NCBI GenBank assembly: GCA_031272575.1 | Contig: JAISTO010000081.1 | Coordinates: 1 to 5,671, forward strand | Direction: 5' to 3' | Source of the DNA: Treponema sp. | GTDB taxonomy: Bacteria; Spirochaetota; Spirochaetia; Treponematales; Breznakiellaceae | DNA length: 5,671 nucleotides | Shown: positions 1 to 5,260 of the stretch, piece after piece | Layout of the letters: each line of letters starts with the position of its first letter | How positions within the stretch are numbered: the first letter of the stretch is position 1 | Notes under the pieces: generated by a model | Seen by the model: only the letters and a program-made list of their open reading frames with translations | What the model was told of the DNA's origin: nothing | Database searches by the model: none | Position numbers and translations under genes: made by a program

Positions 1-1356
1 GGCGAGAAAATGGGGTTCGCCGCGTTCTCGGCATCGAACAATGTGGTATACATATTCAAAAGTATGTACTACCAGTTCTTCCTTACCGATGTCGTCAAAG
101 TGAGTCTGCCCGCCGCAATGCTGATCTTAACGATCGGCATACTGTGGGACGCGATCAACGATCCGCTCATCGGGTTCTGGGCCGTCAATCGCAAGTTCAA
201 AAACGGGGAACGCGTGCGCCCCTACACACTCTGGTTTTCACTGCCCTGGGCGATTACCGTCGTACTCCTCTTCACCTCCTTCGGCACGACCGGCAAGGTG
301 ACGCTGGCCATTGCCATAGCGGTGTACCTCATCTTCGAATTGTTCAACACGATAGTCGGCATTCCCTACAACAGCATGGGCGGCCTCGCAACCAACGTCG
401 ACGCTGACCGCCGGTCGATAAACGCGTTCCGCAACCTGGGGGCCTGCGTCGGTTCGGCGGTCGGCGCGGTAGCGAGTCTGCCCCTCTTCAAACTGTTCGG
501 CGCAATGGCCCCTGACGGTACCTGGAATCACCCGCCGCTTGAGCGCGGCTTTTTGTACGACCCGGTGGCCCGCGCGTTTTTGTTCGTGGCGGTCATACTC
601 GGCGTTATTGTGGCCGCGGGCTCCGTGGCGCACTATGTAAGCACCCGCGAGCGTGTGCGGGCAATCGCGGAAGAGGAGCCGCGCCTTTCGCCGCTTGCCA
701 TCGCGCGTATGCTCTTCGGGTGCCGCTCCTGGGTCTTCAACACCCTCTACGAAATCTGCTACTTTGTGACCAACACGCTCTTGATGACGTACATCACCTA
801 CTACGCAAAATGGGTAATCAACGCCCCGGGCGCGGCAACGCTGATACAGGCGGCCTACCTTTCATCGATGATTGTCACCTCGTTTCTCGTGGGGCCGGTC
901 GACCGGCTGCTCGGCCGCCGCAAGACCATGATGCTCGGCGTCGCCATCGGCCTGGCCGGGAAAATCTGGTTCCTCTTCGAGCCGCTCTCGCGCGGCGCCA
1001 TTCTGGTCAACGCGGCAGCCATCGGCATCTCGGTGACCATAGCGTTCATCCTCTTCAACACGAACCGCAACAACATCGCGGACATCATCGAGTGGAAGGA
1101 CGGCCGGCGCCTTGACAGCATGGTCTCCACCGCGGATAATTTCATCAGCAAAATCGCGGTGGCCGGCGTGACGCAGGTGGGCCTCTTCGTGCTGAACACC
1201 ACCGGCTACAACGCTGACCTGGCGGCGCAGCCCCCCCGCGTAGTAAACGCGATCAACGCCCTGCTCGGCTGGTTCCCCCTGGGCGTCGCTGTGCTCATGC
1301 TGCTCGCCGCATTTTTCATCCCAATAGAGAGGGATTTGCGGAGGATAAGGGAGTAG
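1..1356 (+). CDS. GPH-family (MelB-like) sugar:cation symporter, 5' end outside window
   Basis: This is an inner-membrane secondary transporter of the glycoside-pentoside-hexuronide:cation symporter family (MFS superfamily). Such proteins import sugars, glycosides or uronides with Na+ or H+. The frame is open from base 1, and the codons before the ATG at 10 read GEK, matching the family's short segment ahead of the first helix. The true start is therefore probably upstream of the window. Numbering from the Met at 10 gives 448 residues. The family signature WDAINDP is at 46-52, in the loop and helix region holding the cation-site acids of MelB. The half-way cytoplasmic loop is about 205-235. 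LGRRK is at 301-305 and IADIIEWKDGRR at 356-367, followed by the conserved FISK with Lys381. The hydrophobic segments fit about 12 helices. The charged tail ends at a TAG that runs into eight Gs. The substrate cannot be read from the sequence. The downstream oxidoreductase genes may act on the imported compound, which is inference. Confidence 0.88.
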   Translation, partial: GEKMGFAAFSASNNVVYIFKSMYYQFFLTDVVKVSLPAAMLILTIGILWDAINDPLIGFWAVNRKFKNGERVRPYTLWFSLPWAITVVLLFTSFGTTGKVTLAIAIAVYLIFELFNTIVGIPYNSMGGLATNVDADRRSINAFRNLGACVGSAVGAVASLPLFKLFGAMAPDGTWNHPPLERGFLYDPVARAFLFVAVILGVIVAAGSVAHYVSTRERVRAIAEEEPRLSPLAIARMLFGCRSWVFNTLYEICYFVTNTLLMTYITYYAKWVINAPGAATLIQAAYLSSMIVTSFLVGPVDRLLGRRKTMMLGVAIGLAGKIWFLFEPLSRGAILVNAAAIGISVTIAFILFNTNRNNIADIIEWKDGRRLDSMVSTADNFISKIAVAGVTQVGLFVLNTTGYNADLAAQPPRVVNAINALLGWFPLGVAVLMLLAAFFIPIERDLRRIRE

Positions 1357-1363
1357 GGGGGGG

Positions 1364-1503
1364 TGGGGAGTGGCTAGTAGGGAGTAGGGAGTAGGGTGCG
1401 CGGCGTTTGCAGATTGCGCGGACTACCGAAACGCTTGACGAGAGCAGGCGCAACCTACGAGCCAAGCGCAAGCCACTCCCTACTCCCCATTCCCTACTCC
1501 CCC
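1364..1503. repeat. Intergenic element with heptamer repeats in inverted orientation
   Basis: This stretch fills nearly all of the gap between the transporter and the next gene. The left side carries three perfect tandem copies of AGTAGGG (1376-1396), preceded by GGGAGTGGCT (1366-1375). The right side (1471-1503) carries the same words on the other strand. The 13 bases at 1380-1392 are the exact reverse complement of 1475-1487, and 1366-1375 is the exact reverse complement of 1471-1480. The core between the arms (about 1397-1470) shows no coding sense. It resembles a small palindromic dispersed repeat or MITE-like unit. As RNA it could fold into a long imperfect hairpin that separates expression of the two flanking genes. 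Mobility is not shown: no target duplication was identified. Confidence 0.6.
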
Positions 1504-1507
1504 AACA

Positions 1508-1514
1508 AAAGGAG
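1508..1514 (+). promoter_or_regulatory. Ribosome binding site that sets the start of the CMD/AhpD-like gene
   Basis: AAAGGAG lies six bases before the ATG at 1521. The reading frame is open further upstream (to 1407), but those codons run through the heptamer repeat and have no comparable Shine-Dalgarno. The site therefore fixes the start at 1521. Confidence 0.75.
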
Positions 1515-1520
1515 TTTTAC

Positions 1521-2078
1521 ATGGAAAAAAATTTTTTACCACTGGTCAATTATGAAACCGCTGGTCAGGAAGTTAAACGGGAGTTTGATGACCAGATCGC
1601 GAAGAATGGGCGCGTTACCAACATGAAGCGGACCCTGCTGCATAATGTCAGCGCCTTTCGGGTGTACATGGACTGGTACACGCTGTACGATCAGATTACG
1701 CCGTTCATCGGCGAGCGGGCCGCGTCGCTTTTTAGCCATGCGATCTCGACAGGAAACCACTGTCTCGTGTGCACGACCTTCTTCCGCAAAATCCTCCTCG
1801 ACTCAGGCGACAACCCCGACGCGCCCGCGCTGTCTGACACCGAGCGGCTGCTCGTTGACTTTGGCCGCGCGATCGGCACTGACCCGAACGCGGTACCGCA
1901 GTCAATCTACGACCGCCTGAAAGCGGCCTTCACGGACGAGCAGATCGTGCTGCTCATCGCCTTTGCCGGCATTATGACCGCGACGAATCTGTTCAACAAT
2001 GTGGCGAAGGTGCCGCTGGATGAGGTGTTGTATGCGTACGTGGGGGATGGAAAGGGGAGGGTGAATGATGGACGGTGA
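1521..2078 (+). CDS. Carboxymuconolactone decarboxylase / AhpD-fold family protein
   Basis: This is a 185-residue, mostly helical protein of the CMD/AhpD superfamily. Members include gamma-carboxymuconolactone decarboxylases and CxxC-dependent alkylhydroperoxidases. The start follows a good RBS. A CxxC pair is visible as HCLVC, with Cys81 and Cys84. The C-terminal helix pair DEQIVLLIAFAG...NLFNN (about 139-160) is typical of the family. In classical AhpD the motif is CxxCxxxH, but here the residue four after the second Cys is Phe88. The proton-relay His is therefore absent or supplied elsewhere, possibly by His80. The protein may be a redox or decarboxylase-like variant rather than a true peroxidase. 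No signal peptide or membrane segment is seen, so it is cytoplasmic. Its 3' end overlaps the following dehydrogenase gene by 11 nt, which indicates coupled translation and a shared pathway. The family call is solid; the reaction is unknown. Confidence 0.8.
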   Translation: MEKNFLPLVNYETAGQEVKREFDDQIAKNGRVTNMKRTLLHNVSAFRVYMDWYTLYDQITPFIGERAASLFSHAISTGNHCLVCTTFFRKILLDSGDNPDAPALSDTERLLVDFGRAIGTDPNAVPQSIYDRLKAAFTDEQIVLLIAFAGIMTATNLFNNVAKVPLDEVLYAYVGDGKGRVNDGR

Positions 2079-2877
2079 CTTTACCGGCAAAACCGCATTT
2101 ATTACCGGCGCGGCGCATGGGCAGGGGAGGGCGACGGCGCTGCGCCTGGCGCGCGGGGGCGCGGATATCGCGGCCTTCGACGTGGCGAAGAAGATCGAGT
2201 ACCCGGCCTACGAGTTCGGGACGAGCGCGGAACTAAGGAGCCTCGCCTCCGAGGTGGAGGCCCTTGGGCGCAGGTGCCGCGTGTTTGCGGGTGATGTGCG
2301 AAGCGACGCGGACGTGAGCGGCGCGGTCGCGGAGACCATCGCCGCGTTCGGCCGTATCGACATCCTGTTTAACAACGCGGGCATCTGCGCGTACGCGGAG
2401 ATCGACACGATGACGGACGAGGCCTGGGACGCGATGATCGGCATCAACCTGAAGGGCCCGATGAACGTGACCCGCCGGGTAGTTCCCCACATGAAGCAGG
2501 CGCGTTCCGGCGTGATCATCAACAACTCGAGCGTCATGGGGCTGCGCGGCGGGAATCGGCTCTCGCATTACGTGGCGTCGAAGTGGGGGCTCAGCGGCCT
2601 TACCAAAGCCTGGGCCATAGAACTCGCGCCCTGGAACATCCGCGTCGTGTCCATACACCCCACCGGCGTCAACACCCCCATGAACGACGGCCTCGCCGCC
2701 ATGGAGGGCGCGACCCCCCGCGAGATCGCGGAACGGAGCGCGGGCAACCTGCTGCCGGACACCCCCTGGATCGAGCCTGAGGACACGGCGGAACTGGTCG
2801 CCTACCTCGCGAGCAGCCGGGCGCGCTTTGCCACCGGCGCCCAGTTCGTACTCGACGCGGGCCTGCTGAGCCGGTAG
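2068..2877 (+). CDS. Short-chain dehydrogenase, mycofactocin-coupled / carveol dehydrogenase-like SDR
   Basis: This classical SDR of 269 residues catalyses NAD-dependent oxidation of an alcohol or reduction of a carbonyl. Visible motifs are the cofactor glycine motif TGAAHGQG (13-20), Asp38 at the end of the second strand (favours NAD over NADP), DV at 76-77, NNAG (102-105), Asn127, and the triad Ser155-Tyr168-Lys172 in YVASK. A roughly 12-residue insert after Asp38 (KIEYPAYEFGTS, about 42-53), the GQG form of the glycine motif and the HPTGVNTPM motif (197-205) are typical of the mycofactocin-dependent/carveol dehydrogenase subgroup (TIGR03971 type). In that subgroup the insert is thought to trap NAD, so an external carrier is needed. 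Two ATGs stand in tandem at 2065 and 2068. GGAGG at 2056-2060 is spaced seven bases from the second, which is preferred. The gene overlaps the CMD-like gene and is probably translated with it. The stop runs into nine Gs. The substrate is unknown. Confidence 0.88.
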   Translation: MDGDFTGKTAFITGAAHGQGRATALRLARGGADIAAFDVAKKIEYPAYEFGTSAELRSLASEVEALGRRCRVFAGDVRSDADVSGAVAETIAAFGRIDILFNNAGICAYAEIDTMTDEAWDAMIGINLKGPMNVTRRVVPHMKQARSGVIINNSSVMGLRGGNRLSHYVASKWGLSGLTKAWAIELAPWNIRVVSIHPTGVNTPMNDGLAAMEGATPREIAERSAGNLLPDTPWIEPEDTAELVAYLASSRARFATGAQFVLDAGLLSR

Positions 2878-2984
2878 GGGGGGGGAGGGGGGTACGAAAG
2901 AATCTATCCCCCGGCTCGGCCACGGCGCTTTAGCGCTCGTCATTCCGCGACTTGATCGCGGAATCTGGCGGAGCAAGTTCCGCA
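2878..2984. other. Palindrome-rich spacer between convergent genes; possible bidirectional terminator
   Basis: This 107-bp spacer separates the stop codons of the dehydrogenase and the lipoprotein. It begins with a G tract (2877-2885, then 2887-2892) and then holds three dyads. GCGC-TTTA-GCGC is at 2925-2936. A perfect 9-bp stem, ATTCCGCGA/TCGCGGAAT, is at 2942-2950 and 2956-2964 with loop CTTGA. GCGGA/TCCGC is at 2968-2972 and 2979-2983. No U-tract follows any stem on either strand, so a textbook intrinsic terminator is not shown. The form CATTCC...GGAATC resembles widespread dispersed palindromic repeats. The hairpin could also serve as the structure found downstream of DGR variable regions (see findings). 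Confidence 0.55.
2942..2964. repeat. Perfect 9-bp inverted repeat with 5-nt loop
   Basis: The arms 2942-2950 and 2956-2964 are exact reverse complements around CTTGA. On the minus strand the hairpin starts 20 nt past the lipoprotein stop codon. It is the strongest stem in the convergent spacer. Confidence 0.8.
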
Positions 2985-4817
2985 CTAAAAAGCCCGCGCG
3001 GCGCGGACTGAATGAGTATTGAACTTGGCGCTGCCGTACTGGCTGCCATTGGCGAAATTCTGATACCACGCGTTGACGCTGAGGTACTCAGAAGAAGACC
3101 AATAATAAGTGCTTGAGAAGCCGCCCAGCCCTTGCGCCTTCAGATTCGTGTACATAAGGGCCAACTCATCCTTGCTCGGCAGAAACCAGTCGTCGTAACC
3201 GCCAGCCTCGTAGTCCGCGCAGGCCTGCGCCGCAGGATGAAGATGGTTGTGACCAGTGACAGTCAGCCTTGCCGTGTTATACCCTCCTCCGCCGATGGCC
3301 GTTCCAGTAACGCCGCATGTCGTGCCGGATCCGCCCCACGCGTATGCTCCTTCCAGGTCCCCGGGCGCTCCTTCCAAGTCCGCGGGCGCGGCCTCGAAGT
3401 AGTGACATTCAACACCATTGTTCCAAAAACCATACGGAGCGACATAGAATATCAGCCCGCCCGCGGGGCCGTCATCGCCGAGTGAGAAGTCCCACTTGGC
3501 ATACACCGTCATGCCCGCGTCCCCCGCCCAGTTGACTTTACTCACGCCGTTCGGACCAGTCAGTTGAGTGCCGGTTCCGTCATCGCCCGTATACCAGCCG
3601 GCGAAGATATGACCGGTTTTTGTAGGCACTGTCAGCGTGTAAGGATAGCCAGGAGTTACCTCCCCACTCACCGCACTGTTCCCCCCATCGGCCCCTTCAT
3701 AGTCGTAGGTGAGCGTGTAGTGTACTCCCTCCGTAGGTATGAATTCCCCTGACGACCAGACAGCGGCATAATTGCCTCCTCCGTCTTTCACCGTTATATG
3801 CGCCTGGTACGCCGTGTCCTTTTCAAGAGCGGCAATGCCCGCTTTTGCGGCGGTGCTTGCGGCTGCGCTGCCTTGCGCTCTCGCTTTCGTGCTGCCGGTA
3901 ACACCGCCGTTGTACACCGCCTCGAGCGCGGCGCCGTTTGCCGGGGCCGCCGTACCCGAAGGGTACACCACCACGTAGTAAGTGCCTATCTCATTCGAGG
4001 TGAACTGCACCGCCGCGGTCGTGCCGGTTGGACTCAATGCGTAATCCGTCACTGAACACAGCGAAAGCGTTGGCCCAACATTGTCAACAAAGGTCAGAAC
4101 AAGGTCATCTACATCCTGCAAAGGCATGGTGAACGTGTAGGTGACAGCAGCAGGTGCCGCATTCGCGCTGACGGTTTGAGTGAGGTCACCTGTAGTCCTG
4201 GTGAGTGTTGCGTTTACGTCGCCGGCCGAACTCAGACCGATGGAGAAGGTTCCCGCAGCCTGTGCCCTGCCGCTGAAAAGTATAGTTGCGGTGATTGTCG
4301 TATCCGCCTCCGCCGGACTTGACGGGGAGAACGACACAGAGGGAGTCACACCGTTTTCCGCGCCGTGGGTGGGCGTAGTGATGGTGTAGGTAATTGTTCT
4401 CGGAGTGAATTCTTCTGACGACCAGACAGCGGAATAGTTCCCTGCCGCGTCTTGCACCGTGACATGGGCTTTGTATGTCTCCCCCCATGTCAGACCGGTG
4501 ATGAGTGCGTTCACGGCAGTGTTCGCTTTTGCGCTGCCTTGCGCTATCGCCTGGATCGTATCGTTCACGCCGCCGCGGCATGCATCCTTAACCGCCGCGC
4601 CGTTAGCCGGATTGCTGAGCGTCGAAGCGCAGACTACCACCCAGTAGGTTCCCGCTTCGTTAGAGGTAAAGCGCACCGCGGCGCTACTGCTGGATCTGAC
4701 CTCTACCGACGATTCCAGCCACGACAGTACCGGCGCGGTACTGTCTTTATTGCCGTTGGGACAACCCGACAGCGCGGCCGCGAGCGCGGCAATGAGACAG
4801 ATGGGATTCTTTTTCAT
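2985..4817 (-). CDS. Multidomain surface lipoprotein with Fn3-like repeats, InlB B-repeat and C-terminal DUF1566/Lcl domain
   Basis: This is a predicted exported lipoprotein of 610 residues. A short Lys-rich start and hydrophobic stretch lead to the lipobox LSGC with acylated Cys19. Two homologous Ig/Fn3-like repeats follow (about 28-138 and 249-361), sharing the words FTSNE.GTY, PANGAA, AQGSA and AVWSS.EF.P. Between them (140-247) is a different Ig/Big-like beta domain. Residues 366-442 form an InlB-type B repeat (Listeria-Bacteroides repeat) containing GHIFAGWYT and ending VYAKW. Residues 446-610 are a DUF1566/Lcl C-type-lectin-like domain with PAGGLIFYVA, WFLPSKDEL, YYWSSSEY and the terminal VRAARAF. 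The build suggests a cell-surface binding or adhesion protein; the ligand is unknown. The start at 4817 has AAGGAGA six bases upstream. A second in-frame ATG at 4865 also has an AGGAG, but would put 16 extra residues before the signal peptide. The last ~30 codons look like a DGR variable region. The gene converges on the dehydrogenase and appears monocistronic. Confidence 0.85.
   Translation of the reverse strand: MKKNPICLIAALAAALSGCPNGNKDSTAPVLSWLESSVEVRSSSSAAVRFTSNEAGTYWVVVCASTLSNPANGAAVKDACRGGVNDTIQAIAQGSAKANTAVNALITGLTWGETYKAHVTVQDAAGNYSAVWSSEEFTPRTITYTITTPTHGAENGVTPSVSFSPSSPAEADTTITATILFSGRAQAAGTFSIGLSSAGDVNATLTRTTGDLTQTVSANAAPAAVTYTFTMPLQDVDDLVLTFVDNVGPTLSLCSVTDYALSPTGTTAAVQFTSNEIGTYYVVVYPSGTAAPANGAALEAVYNGGVTGSTKARAQGSAAASTAAKAGIAALEKDTAYQAHITVKDGGGNYAAVWSSGEFIPTEGVHYTLTYDYEGADGGNSAVSGEVTPGYPYTLTVPTKTGHIFAGWYTGDDGTGTQLTGPNGVSKVNWAGDAGMTVYAKWDFSLGDDGPAGGLIFYVAPYGFWNNGVECHYFEAAPADLEGAPGDLEGAYAWGGSGTTCGVTGTAIGGGGYNTARLTVTGHNHLHPAAQACADYEAGGYDDWFLPSKDELALMYTNLKAQGLGGFSSTYYWSSSEYLSVNAWYQNFANGSQYGSAKFNTHSVRAARAF
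2992..3086 (-). other. Candidate DGR variable region with G/C-only tract at the 3' end of the lipoprotein gene
   Basis: Codons for residues 578-602 include 18 positions that look exchangeable: Y578, L579, S580, V581, N582, Y585, N587, A589, N590, S592, Y594, G595, S596, A597, F599, N600, T601 and H602. All are NNC or NNT, as expected if each derives from AAC or AAT in an adenine-mutagenised template. The exchangeable serines all use AGC, whereas framework serines 574-576 and 603 use TCT or TCA. A 15-base G/C-only tract (2992-3006) follows. This is codon-pattern evidence only. No template repeat or reverse transcriptase is in the window, and paralogous DUF1566 domains share part of the same residue pattern. 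Confidence 0.45.
3346..3387 (-). repeat. 21-nt in-frame tandem duplication in the DUF1566 domain
   Basis: Units 3346-3366 and 3367-3387 differ at only two of 21 bases. They encode a doubled seven-residue block, PADLEGA then PGDLEGA, in a loop of the DUF1566 domain. The near identity suggests a recent slippage event that kept the frame. Confidence 0.75.
3735..4073 (-). repeat. Second copy of the internal Fn3/Ig-like repeat of the lipoprotein
   Basis: Encodes residues 249-361 and is homologous to 4404-4736. The DNA is also conserved, most clearly at the domain ends: GAATTC at 3741 followed by an 18-base word, CTGACGACCAGACAGCGG, that recurs in the other copy. Confidence 0.7.
4404..4736 (-). 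repeat. First copy of the internal Fn3/Ig-like repeat of the lipoprotein
   Basis: Encodes residues 28-138 and is homologous to 3735-4073. GAATTC at 4407-4412 and the following CTGACGACCAGACAGCGG match the other copy. The first copy begins about nine residues after the lipidated Cys. Confidence 0.7.
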
Positions 4818-4823
4818 TTGTTT

Positions 4824-4830
4824 TCTCCTT
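4824..4830 (-). promoter_or_regulatory. Ribosome binding site favouring the 4817 start of the lipoprotein
   Basis: On the minus strand AAGGAGA stands six bases before the ATG at 4815-4817. That start gives a standard lipoprotein signal peptide (MKKN, hydrophobic core, LSGC), so it is preferred over the ATG at 4865. Confidence 0.7.
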
Positions 4831-5088
4831 GCAAATATCGTACGCGTCCACGCGAGTAATTGCATCGATTAGCTCCTAAAAAGTTTGCCCCGCATTACGC
4901 GCGGGGGGGGCGGGCGCCCTCTCAACATCGGATTCGGATGAAGCCGGGTAGTGGGAGTTTCAATGTATAAGCAAAGGACGATCCCGGCCATTCTTATGGA
5001 AACACCAGCATTTCGCCCTTTCCTGCCTGCCTTCAAATTCTCCTTTGAAAAAGGAGCCAAACGTATTGTTTATTTTGAAGGCCAGATT

Positions 5089-5116
5089 TTGACTGCATAG
5101 TTATCTTCATTATACA
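5089..5116 (+). promoter_or_regulatory. Possible sigma70 promoter, plus strand
   Basis: TTGACT at 5089-5094 and TATACA at 5111-5116 are separated by 16 bases in an A+T-rich stretch. There is no clear plus-strand gene downstream, so a transcript would run antisense to the DUF262/DUF1524 gene. It may be a chance match in A+T-rich DNA. Confidence 0.25.
5109..5114 (-). promoter_or_regulatory. Possible -10 element (TATAAT), minus strand
   Basis: A perfect TATAAT reads on the minus strand, but no good -35 lies 16-18 bases upstream. If used, it would start a transcript with a leader of nearly 300 nt before the lipoprotein. It overlaps the -10 of the plus-strand candidate. Confidence 0.2.
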
Positions 5117-5260
5117 CGATATTTCCACACTATTGCGCATCAAATTTATTGATAATCGCGCCAACTTTGTAGACAATCGCCCCATTTTGCGTGCCTGTTT
5201 TGCTTTCAAAATGAACCAGGGATGAACACGGTCTGTCGTTAGGAAGGAACAGATACCAAA

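Larger units (their letters stand above)
4818..5260. other. Intergenic region upstream of the lipoprotein and downstream of the DUF1524 gene
   Basis: No convincing gene was found in these 443 bases. From left to right it holds the lipoprotein RBS (4824-4830); a second AGGAG on the minus strand (4873-4877) serving an alternative ATG at 4865; a small dyad, CCCCGC with GCGGGG, flanking an eight-base G run (4903-4910; poly-C on the lipoprotein coding strand, 86-93 nt before its start); a dyad CTCCTT/AAGGAG around 5040-5056; and overlapping promoter-like hexamers near 5089-5116. G+C falls from left to right. The lipoprotein promoter must lie here, but no strong sigma70 pair close to its start was seen. 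Confidence 0.6.

Noticed and set aside
1060..1085. AAC-rich stretch considered as a DGR template repeat
   Set aside because: It lies inside the transporter gene, encodes the conserved NTNRNNIAD region and has no match to the lipoprotein C-terminus. No other AAC-rich near-copy was seen in the window.
1407..1520. N-terminal extension of the CMD-like protein to 1407
   Set aside because: The extra codons run through the heptamer repeat and lack an RBS, whereas the ATG at 1521 has a good one.
2233..3069. A 278-codon open frame on the minus strand across the dehydrogenase gene
   Set aside because: It lies antisense to a clear SDR, is Arg- and Pro-rich as expected for a shadow frame in G+C-rich DNA, and has no recognisable domain.
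5040..5056. CTCCTT/AAGGAG hairpin as a terminator for the DUF1524 gene
   Set aside because: It has no U-tract and lies more than 200 nt past the stop codon; it may simply be a chance dyad.
4869..5060. A 63-codon minus-strand open frame in the intergenic region
   Set aside because: It needs a TTG start, has no well-placed RBS and shows no recognisable sequence pattern.
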